Below are positions 26,233 through 37,000 of a DNA stretch of 52,053 nt, piece by piece; position 1 is the first letter of the stretch, and the number at the start of each line of letters is the position of its first letter. The stretch is from positions 1 through 52,053 of the forward strand of contig JAQUTA010000006.1 in NCBI GenBank assembly GCA_028709965.1. Direction: 5' to 3'. This DNA is from Lutispora sp. (GTDB taxonomy: Bacteria; Bacillota; Clostridia; Lutisporales; Lutisporaceae). The notes under the pieces were generated by a model, which was given only the letters and a program-made list of their open reading frames with translations, searched no databases and was not told the DNA's origin. The translations under genes were made by a program, and so were the position numbers.

Positions 26233-27147
26233 TCAATTTAACTTAATCCTGGCTTTAATATCATTCATGATCTGAGTTTTTAATTCTAATGGACTACTAA
26301 AAGCTTGTTCCTCTCTCTGCCATTTTAAGAATATAACCTCAATTTTATTTCCGTATAACTCTCCATGAAAATCTATAATATGCGTTTCTATACTTACGTT
26401 TTTACCGTTAAACGTTGGATTAAATCCAACATTTGTTACACTTTTATATGCTCTTTTATTAACAATTGTGTTAGTTAGATATACCCCTGATTTAGGCAGT
26501 ACAATATCATAATCTATATTAAGATTTGCTGTTCTGATGCCGATTTTTTCGCCATTCTTTTTGCCGTGAATTACAGTTCCATCAATGCTAAAATTTCGAC
26601 CGAGATAATCCTTTATAGCTTCCATCTTACCATCTTTCACCATGTCTCTGATTAGGCTGCTTGAAACAGCATCTCCATTAACTTTTACAGCATCTACAAT
26701 AAATACTTCAAAAGCATATAGATTGCCATATTTTTTTAGCATATCTGCATTTCCATCTTTCTTCTGGCCAAAACTAAAGTTATATCCAGCAACAGCACAT
26801 TTAATATGAAATTTAGACACCAAAATTTCTTTTATAAAAGTTTCAGCATTCATTTTCATTACATTTTGAAACTTTTCAAAATAAACAGCATCAATGCCAA
26901 ACCTTTCCATAACATCTATTCTCCGATAATTCTCGGTAATCATTTCTGGGGAATAGTTAGGCATTAATATTTTTTTAGGATGTTCCAAAAAAGTATAAAC
27001 CATGCTTTTACAGTCAAACTCTTTACCTTTACAAGCTGCTATTTCAATTAATTTTTGATGTCCTAAGTGAACTCCATCAAAGCTGCCAAGGGCTATACAG
27101 TATGGGGCATCTTTTTTTGCTTTTTTATAATCTGTATAAACTAACAT
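26233..27147 (-). CDS. ribF: Bifunctional riboflavin kinase / FAD synthetase
   Basis: 304 residues making FMN and FAD. The FAD synthetase (nucleotidyltransferase) domain shows ALGSFDGVHLGHQKLI and a SSSLIRDMVKDG motif; the C-terminal flavokinase domain shows RTANLNI, SGVYLTNT and the YGNKIEVIFLKW strand. ATG 27147 is preferred to ATG 27153, which touches the GAGGAG site. Order truB-ribF-rpsO is conserved in Firmicutes. Confidence 0.95.
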   Translation of the reverse strand: MLVYTDYKKAKKDAPYCIALGSFDGVHLGHQKLIEIAACKGKEFDCKSMVYTFLEHPKKILMPNYSPEMITENYRRIDVMERFGIDAVYFEKFQNVMKMNAETFIKEILVSKFHIKCAVAGYNFSFGQKKDGNADMLKKYGNLYAFEVFIVDAVKVNGDAVSSSLIRDMVKDGKMEAIKDYLGRNFSIDGTVIHGKKNGEKIGIRTANLNIDYDIVLPKSGVYLTNTIVNKRAYKSVTNVGFNPTFNGKNVSIETHIIDFHGELYGNKIEVIFLKWQREEQAFSSPLELKTQIMNDIKARIKLN

Positions 27148-27164
27148 GTGCATCTCCTCTTTAG

Positions 27165-28076
27165 TTAGATAAATAAGGTTTTGATTTTAATATAATTTCT
27201 GTTATTTGAATCATCATATTCAATTATACCCAAAGCAATAAATTTTTCATCTATATATAATCTAATAAACGTTCCATTTTCGTAGTTATTAATATCATCT
27301 TCTATACCTGCAGCATATACTGGGTTTCCATTAATAGCAGAATTCTCTGCAGACTTTTTAATAGATACTTTATTTAAATCAAGGAAAAGAGAGTCAGTAG
27401 GATTTAATATATCTTTAAAGTTCTTATTCCTCATTGAAAGTTGTATTTCTTCTAGTGTAATAGAATCCTCAATATGAAATGGCGATGATTCTAATCTTAC
27501 TAATTGGGACATATGAGCTCCATAGCCGGATTTCTCCCCAATATCATTGCACAGGGTTCTAATATAAGTTCCTTTTGAGCATAATATATCTAATATAAAT
27601 TCATCCCTATTTATCTTGTCAATAACGTTAATATCAAATATATCGATGTATCTACTTTTAACGTCTACAGTTTCGCCTTCTAGAGCATATTGATACAATT
27701 TTTTGCCTTTATACTTTATAGCTGAATACATAGGCGGTGTTTGTAGAATTTTGCCTTTAAACCCATCTATCAATTCTTTAATAATATTCTCCTCAATGTC
27801 TGGTACAGAAACCTGCTTAATTATTTTGCCATATTTATCTTGGGTTTCTGTTGTAACTCCAAATTTAATATTAGCTCTATATTTTTTATTTTTATCTGTT
27901 AGGTATTGAGCTGCCTTAGTAGCTTTACCTATACATACAGGCAAGACTCCTGCCGCTTCTGGGTCAAGAGTCCCGGTATGTCCTACTTTTTTAATTCCGG
28001 TTTCTCTTCTTACAAAATAAACCACATCATGTGAAGTCATTCCTGGAGGTTTTAACACATTTAATATACCATTCAT
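27165..28076 (-). CDS. truB: tRNA pseudouridine(55) synthase
   Basis: 303 residues. The catalytic motif GHTGTLDPEAAGVLPVCIG carries the nucleophile D38. LNVLKPPGMTSHDVV and GTYIRTLCNDIGEKSG are further TruB signatures. It modifies U55 in the T-loop of all tRNAs. It follows nrnA by 3 bp. Confidence 0.96.
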   Translation of the reverse strand: MNGILNVLKPPGMTSHDVVYFVRRETGIKKVGHTGTLDPEAAGVLPVCIGKATKAAQYLTDKNKKYRANIKFGVTTETQDKYGKIIKQVSVPDIEENIIKELIDGFKGKILQTPPMYSAIKYKGKKLYQYALEGETVDVKSRYIDIFDINVIDKINRDEFILDILCSKGTYIRTLCNDIGEKSGYGAHMSQLVRLESSPFHIEDSITLEEIQLSMRNKNFKDILNPTDSLFLDLNKVSIKKSAENSAINGNPVYAAGIEDDINNYENGTFIRLYIDEKFIALGIIEYDDSNNRNYIKIKTLFI

Positions 28077-28079
28077 TTT

Positions 28080-29042
28080 TTACACCACCGAAAAAGCTTC
28101 AATTGCTGCTTCTAGAACTTTTTCTTTAATATTTTCTATTTCTCCTGTAACTGTAGCACCTGCAGCTCTTTTATGTCCGCCACCACCAAATTTCTGAGCA
28201 ATTTCATTTACATTCACATAGTCTTTTGATCTAAAACCAATTTTTACTTTTTCATCCTCAGCTTCTTTGAAAAACAAAGCTACTTCAACCTCATTTATAT
28301 CTCTGGCAAAATTGATAATTCCATCTGCATCTTCATCCTGTGCTCCAATTGATTCAAAAACTTCTTTTTTTAAAGTCATAGAAGCTATCTTATCTTGGTG
28401 ATAAAATTCAAGGCTATTAATGGCTCTACCTATCAGCTTCATTTTTGCTTTAGAATTATTCTGATATATATCTCTGTACAGCTTTGATGGCTCCACCCCT
28501 TGCTTTATTAGATCTCCAGCTATTTGATGAGTAAAGTTGGTAGTATTGCTATATTGAAATTGTCCTGTATCTGTTACAATCCCTGTGTATATGCATTCAG
28601 AAATATCCTTATCCAAAGGAATATCCAGACTTTTTATAAGCTGGTAAATTATTTCACTTGTTGCTGCAGCATTAGGATCAACTAGATTATATAATCCGAA
28701 ATTAGTATTGCTTAAATGATGATCAATATTGACCACCTTTCTTCCTTCTAAGTATCTCTCACTCTTCCCAAGTCTTCCCGTATCACCACAATCCAGAACA
28801 ATTACAAGCTCAAACTTATGATTATTCTGTGGTTTTTCTACCTTTTCAGAGCCTTTAAGGAATTTATATATTTGCGGTACATCATCCTCTAGTATAAAAG
28901 CTGCATTTTTACCAATTTTATTAAGGGCATTATATAGAGCAAGGGAAGAGCCAATATTATCTCCGTCAGGCATTATGTGGGATAATATGGCGATATTATT
29001 GCTATCCCTGATAAGTTTAATCACTGCAGGGTTTATCAACAT
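28080..29042 (-). CDS. nrnA: DHH-family bifunctional oligoribonuclease / pAp phosphatase
   Basis: 320 residues. DHH motifs are ILSHIMPDGDNIGSSLAL, VIVLDCGDTGRLG, VNIDHHLSNTNFG and the DHHA1-domain GGGGHKRAAGATV. The Bacillus homologue degrades nanoRNA and dephosphorylates pAp. Its start shares one base with the rbfA stop (TAATG), so translation is coupled. Confidence 0.92.
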   Translation of the reverse strand: MLINPAVIKLIRDSNNIAILSHIMPDGDNIGSSLALYNALNKIGKNAAFILEDDVPQIYKFLKGSEKVEKPQNNHKFELVIVLDCGDTGRLGKSERYLEGRKVVNIDHHLSNTNFGLYNLVDPNAAATSEIIYQLIKSLDIPLDKDISECIYTGIVTDTGQFQYSNTTNFTHQIAGDLIKQGVEPSKLYRDIYQNNSKAKMKLIGRAINSLEFYHQDKIASMTLKKEVFESIGAQDEDADGIINFARDINEVEVALFFKEAEDEKVKIGFRSKDYVNVNEIAQKFGGGGHKRAAGATVTGEIENIKEKVLEAAIEAFSVV

Positions 29043-29401
29043 TACTTCCCTTCTTCCTTTTTGTTAATCTCATTAAGAATTTGAGCTATTCTAGCACCAT
29101 GTTCTATAGATTCATCTAATGAAAAATGTATCTCCGGCAAGTATCTGATTTTCATAGCATCACCTAATTTTTTTCTTATAAAACCGCTTGCATTTTTTAA
29201 TCCCTTAAGAGTATTTTCCTTCTCTTCCTCATTTCCAAAAATGCTTACAAATACTTTTGCGTACTTTAAATCTGGTGTTGTTTCTACAGAAACAATGCTG
29301 CACATAGCCGATATCCTGGGATCCTTCAGTTCATTCATGACAATTTGACTTATTTCTTTTTTTAATTCCTCAGAAATACGATTCAATCTTTGTACAGACA
29401 T
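29042..29401 (-). CDS. rbfA: 30S ribosome-binding factor RbfA
   Basis: 119 residues with the KH-type fold: RLNRISEELKKEISQIV, ELKDPRISAMCSIVSVE, DLKYAKVFVSIFG and RYLPEIHFSLDESIEHG. Assists 16S rRNA 5' maturation, notably in the cold. Lies in the infB-rbfA-truB order, with nrnA inserted. Confidence 0.95.
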   Translation of the reverse strand: MSVQRLNRISEELKKEISQIVMNELKDPRISAMCSIVSVETTPDLKYAKVFVSIFGNEEEKENTLKGLKNASGFIRKKLGDAMKIRYLPEIHFSLDESIEHGARIAQILNEINKKEEGK

Positions 29402-29421
29402 CTATAAATCACCTGCTCCAT

Positions 29422-31575
29422 CTATTTTCTTGGCACAGCCTCTATGGTAAAGCTTTCAATCACATCTTCTTCTTTTATATCATTGAACCTCTCAATGCTT
29501 ATTCCACATTCAAAACCTGTATTCACTTCTTTTGCATCATCTTTAAATCTTTTTAAAGATGATATTTTACCTTCATGAATTACTACACCATCTCTTACTA
29601 TTCTTACTTCATTATTTCTGTTTATCTTGCCGTCAGTAACATAACATCCTGCTATTGTACCTATGCTTGATGCTTTAAAAGTAGCCCTAACTTCAGCATG
29701 GCCTAATACCGCTTCTTTGTATTCAGGCTCCAACATGCCTTTCATTGCAGACTCAATATCTTCTATAGCATCATATATGACTCTATAAAGCCTTATATCA
29801 ACCTTATCCTTTTCTGATAAAGTAATGGCTGCTGGTTGTGGTCTGACATTGAAGCCAATTATGATAGCATTAGAAGCGGAAGCAAACATAACATCTGTTT
29901 CCGTGATGGCTCCAACACCACCATGTATCGCCCTTATCTTAACTTCTTCATTGCTTAGTCTCTCCAACGATTGTTTTAAAGCTTCTACTGAGCCTTGAAC
30001 GTCAGCTTTTACTATTAGATTTAAATCTTTAACCTTACCCGCTTGTATCTGATTAAACAAGTCTTCTAAAGTAATTTTTTGATTGCTTTGCAAATGTTCT
30101 TCTCTATATTTTTCTCTTCGTTTGTCTGATATTTGTCTAGCAACTTTTTCATCAGTTACTATAATAAAAATATCTCCTGCATCTGGAACTTCCGATAGAC
30201 CAGTAATTTCAACTGGCGTTGATGGTCCTGCTTTTTTTGCATTTTTACCTTTGTCATCTATCATAGTTCTTACTTTTCCATAAGTTGTGCCTACGATAAA
30301 AAAGTCTCCTACATTCAAAGTTCCATTTTGCACCAAAACTGTTGCTACAGGACCCCTATTCTTATCTAATTTTGCCTCTATTACTGTACCTTTTGCTTTT
30401 CTATTTGGATTAGCTTTTAGCTCTTGCATCTCTGCAACCAAAAGAATCATTTCCAAGAGGTTTTCTATTCCTATTCTCTTTTTCGCAGAAACTGGAACAC
30501 AGATTGTATCCCCACCCCAGTCTTCCACCAAAAGCCCATGCTCGGCAAGCTCTTGTTTAACTCTATCTGGATTTGCACCTGTCTTATCAATCTTATTAAT
30601 AGCTACTATAATTGTTACATTTGCAGCTTTAGCATGATTAATTGCTTCAACTGTTTGTGGCATAACACCATCATCTGCTGCAACTACAAGAATAGCTATA
30701 TCTGTAACTTTGGCACCCCTAGCTCTCATAGCTGTAAAAGCCTCATGACCTGGAGTATCCAAAACTGCAATCTTTTTGCCTTCAATATTTACTGTATAAG
30801 CACCTATATGTTGAGTAATACCCCCGGCTTCAGTAGCTATTACGTTGGTTTGTCTAATGGCATCTAATAAAGAAGTCTTGCCATGATCAACATGCCCCAT
30901 TATAGTCACAACTGCCGGTCTTGGTTTTAAATCTTCTTCTTTATCATCTATATCATTTAAAAGCAAATCTTCATCATCTTTATCTATAGTTCTCTCAATT
31001 TCAATTCCAAATTCGGCAGCGATTAAAGCTGCAGTATCATAATCTAAATCTTGATTTATTGTTGCTACAACACCAAGAAGCAGTAACCTTTTTATGATTT
31101 CTACAACTGTTTTGCCTGTTTTTTCACTAAAATCTTTAATTGATACATTGTTTCCTAACTTAATAGGTTTTTTTGGTCCGGAAGGTTCTTCTTTCACAAA
31201 TTGAGATGGACCAGATTTTCCTCTTCTTCTATCGTTTCTATAGTTACTCCTTCTGCCAGACTTATCAACCTTTTTAACAGCTGCTGGTTTTTTAACAACT
31301 TTCTTTGAATCATCTTTTTTAGTAAAATTACCATCGTACTCTTGACCTGAAACATCTTTAACATGTTCTGCATTTTTGCCTTTACTCTCGGTAGGGATAT
31401 TTTCTTTGCTATCAACTTTTTTAATAAATAAATTTTTTATGATTTTTTCCTCATCACTTTCTATCGTACTCATATGATTGCTAACATTAATATTTACTTC
31501 TTTTGCTTTGTTTATTAAATCTTTGCTCGTCAATCCTAACTCTTTAGCTAACTCGTATAATCGCTTCTTACTCAA
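29422..31575 (-). CDS. infB: Translation initiation factor IF-2
   Basis: About 717 residues. Short IF2_N repeats at the N-terminus ([16 protein letters not shown]), a basic linker, a second IF2_N-type segment ([20 protein letters not shown]), then the GTPase with G1 GHVDHGKTS (about 227-235), [12 protein letters not shown] and VSAKK. Domains II-IV follow. TTG 31575 is about 6 bases after GGGGGTG, so it is favoured over GTG 31584, which lies on that site. Confidence 0.96.
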   Translation of the reverse strand: MSKKRLYELAKELGLTSKDLINKAKEVNINVSNHMSTIESDEEKIIKNLFIKKVDSKENIPTESKGKNAEHVKDVSGQEYDGNFTKKDDSKKVVKKPAAVKKVDKSGRRSNYRNDRRRGKSGPSQFVKEEPSGPKKPIKLGNNVSIKDFSEKTGKTVVEIIKRLLLLGVVATINQDLDYDTAALIAAEFGIEIERTIDKDDEDLLLNDIDDKEEDLKPRPAVVTIMGHVDHGKTSLLDAIRQTNVIATEAGGITQHIGAYTVNIEGKKIAVLDTPGHEAFTAMRARGAKVTDIAILVVAADDGVMPQTVEAINHAKAANVTIIVAINKIDKTGANPDRVKQELAEHGLLVEDWGGDTICVPVSAKKRIGIENLLEMILLVAEMQELKANPNRKAKGTVIEAKLDKNRGPVATVLVQNGTLNVGDFFIVGTTYGKVRTMIDDKGKNAKKAGPSTPVEITGLSEVPDAGDIFIIVTDEKVARQISDKRREKYREEHLQSNQKITLEDLFNQIQAGKVKDLNLIVKADVQGSVEALKQSLERLSNEEVKIRAIHGGVGAITETDVMFASASNAIIIGFNVRPQPAAITLSEKDKVDIRLYRVIYDAIEDIESAMKGMLEPEYKEAVLGHAEVRATFKASSIGTIAGCYVTDGKINRNNEVRIVRDGVVIHEGKISSLKRFKDDAKEVNTGFECGISIERFNDIKEEDVIESFTIEAVPRK

Positions 31576-31598
31576 ACGGTTCACCCCCAGTTTTTTTG

Positions 31599-31913
31599 TT
31601 AGGAATCGTTATCCAGCATCCTAATTAGATACTCTGCAAATTCCTTATCGGCTACACCGGCTATTGATCTTATTTTCCGTCCTAAACTAATGCTTAGTTC
31701 ATCTTTAGTAAGGTAAATATAATAGGGAATATGGTAATAAACTGCAGAATTAATAAATCTTTTTTTTGTATTATCAGAAGCATCTTCTGTAATTATCAAT
31801 AACTTGACATTATTCTTCTTTATTGCATATCTTACAGAATCTTCTCCCAAAATAATTTTACCAGCTTTATAAGCAAGACCTATTATTGATTGTATCTTTT
31901 TACGATTTCCCAT
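31599..31913 (-). CDS. ylxQ: L7Ae-family ribosomal protein YlxQ
   Basis: 104-residue kink-turn-binding protein of the L7Ae/L30e fold: [37 protein letters not shown]. Starts inside the end of ylxR (14-base overlap). Conserved member of the nusA-infB operon; its role on the ribosome is only partly known. Confidence 0.9.
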   Translation of the reverse strand: MGNRKKIQSIIGLAYKAGKIILGEDSVRYAIKKNNVKLLIITEDASDNTKKRFINSAVYYHIPYYIYLTKDELSISLGRKIRSIAGVADKEFAEYLIRMLDNDS

Positions 31914-32175
31914 TCCCCTGTATCTGCTCCCTTAGAATTAAAATAATATCTTCATTTATCTTGGTTTCTAATGCATTCTCTATCCGTTTAGCTTTTATTG
32001 CATTATTTAAGCATTCCACATTAGGGCATATATAACAGCCTCTTCCAGATGCTTTTCCCTTCAAATCCATGCTTATATTTCCTTCCGGACTTCTAACTAC
32101 GCGAATCATTTCTTTTTTGGGCTTCATTTCATTGCAACCAAGGCATTTTCTCATGGGGATTTTCTTTTTTAACAT
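31900..32175 (-). CDS. ylxR: YlxR (RnpM) RNA-binding protein
   Basis: 91 residues: KKIPMRKCLGCNEMKPKKEM, RVVRSPEG and GRGCYICPNVECL. Four cysteines lie in the typical YlxR positions. In Bacillus this protein binds and modulates RNase P. Sits between nusA and ylxQ, the standard order. RBS GAGGTG is 4-5 bases before ATG 32175. Confidence 0.93.
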   Translation of the reverse strand: MLKKKIPMRKCLGCNEMKPKKEMIRVVRSPEGNISMDLKGKASGRGCYICPNVECLNNAIKAKRIENALETKINEDIILILREQIQGNGKS

Positions 32176-32186
32176 TAAATCACCTC

Positions 32187-33227
32187 TTATACGCCTAATG
32201 CTTGTGTTTCATTCTTAATATCAATCTTACATCCTGTTAGTTTTGCAGCAAGCCTTGCATTTTGCCCCTCTTTGCCAATGGCAAGTGAAAGTTGGGAATC
32301 GCTCACTACAATATTTGCAGTATTCTCTTCCTTATTAATGTTTACATTTATAACCTTTGCTGGACTCAATGCACTTGCTACAAATGCAGCCAAATCACTA
32401 TTCCATTCTATTATATCAATTTTTTCCCCTTTAAGTTCATCAACTATAACTTGAACTCTTTGACCCCTTTGACCTACACATGCTCCTACAGCATCAATAT
32501 TTTCGTCATGGGAGAATACTGCCATTTTAGTTCTTGAGCCTGCTTCTCTTGATATGTTTTTTATTTCTACTATCCCATCTTTGATTTCTGGAACTTCTAA
32601 TTCAAACAACCGTTTTACCAATCCAGGATGAGTCCTAGATAACATAACTTGAGGTCCCTTGGTTGTCTTTTTTACTTCCACTACGTAAGTTTTAAGCCTG
32701 TCTCCCAAGTTGTAAATTTCTCCAGGTGTTTGCTCATTTGGTCCAAGCACCGCTTCAGTCTTTCCCAAATCTATAAAAACATTGTTTTTTTCTTTTCTTT
32801 GAACTAATCCGTTCACAATTTCATCTTCTTTGTTAATAAACTCTTCGTAAACGTTGCTTCTTTCAGCTTCTCTTATTCTTTGAACAACCACTTGCTTTGC
32901 AGTCTGAGCAGCTATTCTACCGAAGTTTTTTGGTGTAACCTTAATCTCTACAATATCATCTAAATTAAAATTCCTATTCATTGTTTTGGCTTCTTCTAAG
33001 CCTATTTCTAACAGATCATCTTCTGGAATTTCAACTACCGTCTTCTTAGCATATACTTCAACATCCCCGGTTTCTCTGCTAATAGTTACCTTCACATTTT
33101 GAGAGGTTCCATAGTTTTTCTTATATGCAGTTACTAAAGCTGCATCAATAGCTTCAAATAATATTTCTTCTTTTATACCTTTTTCCTTTGCAATTTGTTC
33201 AACTGCCTGGAGAAATTCTCCATTCAT
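32187..33227 (-). CDS. nusA: Transcription termination/antitermination protein NusA
   Basis: 346 residues: N-terminal RNAP-binding domain (FLQAVEQIAKEKGIKEE), S1 domain (NGLVQRKEKNNVFIDLGKTE), then two KH domains (VGACVGQRGQRVQVIVDEL and LAIGKEGQNARLAAKLTG). It lacks the C-terminal acidic repeats of proteobacterial NusA, as usual in Firmicutes. Confidence 0.96.
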   Translation of the reverse strand: MNGEFLQAVEQIAKEKGIKEEILFEAIDAALVTAYKKNYGTSQNVKVTISRETGDVEVYAKKTVVEIPEDDLLEIGLEEAKTMNRNFNLDDIVEIKVTPKNFGRIAAQTAKQVVVQRIREAERSNVYEEFINKEDEIVNGLVQRKEKNNVFIDLGKTEAVLGPNEQTPGEIYNLGDRLKTYVVEVKKTTKGPQVMLSRTHPGLVKRLFELEVPEIKDGIVEIKNISREAGSRTKMAVFSHDENIDAVGACVGQRGQRVQVIVDELKGEKIDIIEWNSDLAAFVASALSPAKVINVNINKEENTANIVVSDSQLSLAIGKEGQNARLAAKLTGCKIDIKNETQALGV

Positions 33228-33239
33228 TTATTACCCTCC

Positions 33240-33698
33240 TTAAAACTTAATCAAAGGTTTCATTATAGCTATTATGCCTTTATCAATTTCTATGTTTTTT
33301 CCATCATAACGCAACACTACTTTTTTCTCATCGAAACCTAATAATTCAGCTTCAATTATTTTTTTCCCTTCAAAAGGTTCATAAAACTTTACTTCTAAAT
33401 CTTTATTCAAGCTTTTTTTGTAATCTCTATCAGTTTTAAGAGGTCTTTCGATTCCAGGAGAAGAAACTTCGAATATGTAAGCGTGTTCAATAGGATCGGC
33501 TTCGTCTAATTTATCACTAAGAGCTTCGCTTACTAATTGACAGTCATCTACGGTAATTCCACCGTCTTTATCAATAAAAAGCCTTAAGTACCATTGCCCG
33601 CCTTCTTTCTTATATTCAACATCAATAAATTCAAATTTGTATTCATCTAGAATGGGCATGCATAATTCATATAGTATGTCTTCTACTTTTTTCTTCAA
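33240..33698 (-). CDS. rimP: Ribosome maturation factor RimP
   Basis: 152 residues: GQWYLRLFIDKDGGITVDDC, SLS-like DKLDEADPI and EVSSPGIERPLKTDRDY, with a C-terminal SH3-like domain. Starts at TTG 33698, 7 bases after GGAGG. First gene of the rimP-nusA-ylxRQ-infB-rbfA operon. Confidence 0.94.
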   Translation of the reverse strand: MKKKVEDILYELCMPILDEYKFEFIDVEYKKEGGQWYLRLFIDKDGGITVDDCQLVSEALSDKLDEADPIEHAYIFEVSSPGIERPLKTDRDYKKSLNKDLEVKFYEPFEGKKIIEAELLGFDEKKVVLRYDGKNIEIDKGIIAIMKPLIKF

Positions 33699-33721
33699 TG
33701 TAATTCCTCCTAGTTAATAGA

Positions 33722-33995
33722 TTTAGACTTCACAGATTGAACGAGACTTCATTCAGGGGGGGATTTGACCCCCACTGAATGTTAGTCGAGTCCATACTGG
33801 ACTTAGCCGTCCTTGGGCACCCGCCGCCTGTAAAGGCGGGGGTCTTAGGGCGGATTGGTTCAATGATAAAGAAGCTCGTTAACATCTGTTTATAATAGGA
33901 AAGAGTGGGAAAGCCCCACTCTAATTGAAAATAATAAGTTAACCCGATAGCTACCACCGCTAATTTACATAAGCGGTGCTAAGCTCCCGGATAAC
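33722..33995 (-). ncRNA. Highly structured non-coding element between polC and rimP (possible transposon guide-RNA-type RNA)
   Basis: This stretch is GC-richer than its surroundings and has no credible gene. On the minus strand it folds into hairpins: 33972-33978/33955-33961 (CACCGCT/AGCGGTG in plus orientation) inside AGCT/AGCT; AGAGTGGG/CCCACTCT (33902-33922); CCGCCT/AGGCGG (33824-33839); GTCCA/TGGAC (33790-33802); and CATTCAG-GGGGG with its complement (33750-33781). A closing stem joins 33733-33750 to 33871-33888 (CAGAT/ATCTG, AACGAG/CTCGTT, CTTC/GAAG). The compact multi-stem shape, with a terminal GTTCAA on the minus strand, recalls the 3' ends of IS200/IS605-type (TnpB) elements or HEARO-like RNAs. 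No transposase is present, so it may be a non-autonomous copy. The orientation is a guess. Confidence 0.45.
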
Positions 33996-34045
33996 GTCTT
34001 CTAAATTTCAGATGGAATTATAATTCCATCTGAAATTTAGAAGAC
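33996..34045. repeat. Perfect 50-nt palindrome
   Basis: Two 25-nt arms (33996-34020 and 34021-34045) are exact reverse complements with no spacer. It lies 48 bp after the polC stop. Neither strand shows a T-run after the stem, so it is not a standard terminator. It may mark the boundary of the adjacent structured element. Confidence 0.85.
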
Positions 34046-34093
34046 TGTTAATGTCCAGAATGATTATAACATTGTTTATATATTCATGCAAGT

Positions 34094-37000
34094 TTAAAAT
34101 AAGCTTAATTGATTATTTTCAGGTAATCCTTCTAAACATCCGTGGTTCTTCATTATCTCGATAACTGTCTTAGAGATCTTGGTTCTTTCACGCAAATCCT
34201 GAATTGAAATAAAAGGATTTTTATGTCTTTCTTTTATTATACTTAAAGCAGCATTAGCTCCCAAGCCTTGCAATGACCTTAATGGTGATCTTATACCATC
34301 ATCTGTGACCACGAATTTATCTGCTTCTGACTTATATAAATCCACAGGAAGAAGCTTAATGTTTCTGCAATACATCTCATAGACTACTTCTACTAACGTC
34401 ATGAGATTTTTTTCTTTTGTAGTTGCATTATTCCCTAACTTATCTAATTCAATCCATTTTGATTTAACCAAATTTTTCCCTTTAGTAAATATGTCTGCAT
34501 CAAAATCATCTAATCTTACAGTAAAATATGTAGTATAAAAAGCTTCAGGAAAAAACACCTTGTAGTATGCTATTCTAAAAGACATCATTACATAAGCCGT
34601 TGCATGTGCTTTTGGAAACAGATACTTTATGGACTTACAGGACTTTATATACCACTCAGGCACCCCTTTTTCTTTCATAGCTTCTTCGAGTTCATTACTG
34701 AGGCCTTTTCCTTTTCTCACACTTTCTGCAGTTTTAAAGGCTATCTTGGGTTTCACTCCTTTATAAATTAGATAAAGCATTATATCATCCCTTGTAGAAA
34801 TCACATCCTTCAACGTAGCCGTCTCACTTTTAATAATATGCTGAGCATTATTGAGCCATACATCGGTTCCATGAGATAAACCTGAAATCCTAACCAACTC
34901 AGCAAAGGTGCTTGGTTTGGTGTCAATTAGCATTTGCCTTACAAACTTAGTGCCAAACTCGGGTATACCTAGACTACCAACCTCACAATCTATTTCATCC
35001 AAGTTGACCCCAAGAGCTTTTGATGAAGTAAACAAACTCATGGTGCTCTTATCATCAAATTTAACTTTTTGTGCAGAAAAACCAGTTATATCTTCTAACA
35101 TTTTGATAATCGTAGGAACATCATGTCCCAAAATATCTAACTTTAGAAGTCTCCCACTGATAGAATTATAATCAAAGTGAGTTGTTATAATAGAAGAGCC
35201 TATATCATCCGCAGGATGCTGTATAGGCGTAAATTCATAGATTTCTTTATCAGATGGAACTATCATTACGCCACCGGGATGCTGTCCTGTTGTTCTTTTT
35301 ATACCTGTACAACCAGCAATCAATCGTTTTGTTTCTGCGTTATTAAGTTTTTTGCCCTTTTCTTCATAATATTTCTTAACAAAGCCGTATGCAGTTTTAT
35401 CAGCTATAGTTCCTATGGTTCCAGCTCTAAAAACATATCCTTTTCCAAAGAGTTCTTCTGTATATTTATGAGCCACTGACTGATATTCTCCAGCGAAATT
35501 CAAGTCTATATCCGGTTCCTTGTCCCCTTCAAAACCAAGAAAAACTTCAAAGGGTATATCATGCCCATCTTTCGTCAAGTTGTTTCCACATATGGGACAA
35601 TTCTCATCTGGTAAATCGGCTCCTGATCCTATACTTCCATCTGTAAAAAAATACGAATACTTACAATTTCCACATACATAATGAGGTGGAAGAGGATTTA
35701 CCTCTGTTATATCACACATTGTTGCCACTAATGATGAGCCAACAGAACCCCTAGAACCAACCATATATCCATCTCTCAAGGACTTGCTTACAAGTTTTTG
35801 GGCGATTAAATACATTACTGCATATCCGTTATTTATAATGGAATTCAGCTCTTTATCCAATCTTTCTTTGACAACTTGTGGTAATTCATCACTATAAATG
35901 CTATGAGCTTTGCTCATAGTCATTTCCTTTATTTGTTCCTCAGCGCCATCTATTTTAGGTGGATAAGTTTCTTGAGGTATTGGTATTATTTCTTCAATAA
36001 TGTCACTGATTTTAGTCGGATTCTCAACAACAATTTCATAGGCAGTATCTTTATCAAAGTAATTAAAATCCTCTAGCATTTCTTCAGTTGTTTTTATATA
36101 TAGCGGAGCTTGCTCATCTGCATCACTATAACCTTGCCCAGCCATTAGTATTCTTCTATATACTTCATCTTCAGGTTCAATAAAATGAACATCTCCGGTT
36201 CCAACGACAGGTTTATTTAACTTTCTTCCCAATTCAAGTATTTTTTTATTAATTTCTATAAGTCCCTTTTTATCAAGAACTCCATTATTAATCAAAAACT
36301 GATTATTTGCTAGAGGCTGTATTTCAAAGTAATCATAGAGCTTAGCTTTATCTAATAAAATACTCTCGTCTACGTTATTCATTATGGATCTAAATATTTC
36401 TCCTGCTTCACAAGCAGATCCCAAAATCAATCCTTCGCCATAATTAAGTAGAACACTTTTTAGTATTCTAGGTTTTTTGTAAAAATAATCAAGATGAGAG
36501 ATAGAAATTAGCTTGTATAAGTTTTTTAAACCTGTATAGTTTTTAACTAAAATAATAATATGATACGATTCTGAAGATTTTACATTTGTAGACTCCTTAA
36601 TTATTTTATTAATGTTTGAAAGGCAGTGAATATTTTTATTTTCAAGCATTTCAAATAAGTGAATCAAAATTAATGCTGTTGCTTCCGCATCGTCTGATGC
36701 TCTATGATGATTTTCAAGCTTTATTCCAAAATGATCGCATAAATTATTCAATTTATGCCTTTTAAGGGGTAAAAGCTTTCTTGATAGTTGCAATGTATCA
36801 AGAACAGGGTTATCTATTTTAAAACCCAATAAGGAAGCTTTGTTTTTTATAAAGCCCACATCAAACAGTGCATTATGAGCAACCAAAGGTCTTACTCCAG
36901 CAAAACTTAAAAACTTAGGAAGAACTTCTTCTATGCATGGAGCTCTAGATACCATAGCATCTGTTATACCTGTTAATTTCTGTATTTTTTCAGGTATTGG

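Noticed and set aside
30424-30867. 147-residue plus-strand open frame
   Set aside because: Antisense to the infB GTPase domain, rich in Cys, Ser, Tyr and Asn typical of antisense shadows; no ribosome site or neighbours.
33730-33957. 75-residue minus-strand open frame
   Set aside because: It lies across the structured element, has no ribosome site, and its codons follow the hairpin arms.
33722-34045. tRNA, CRISPR array or riboswitch in the polC-rimP gap
   Set aside because: No cloverleaf with CCA-type acceptor or TTCRA T-loop was seen, no regular repeat-spacer pattern, and no recognised riboswitch core; left as an unassigned structured element.
33996-34045. Intrinsic terminator for polC
   Set aside because: Stem is perfect but no T-run follows on either strand.
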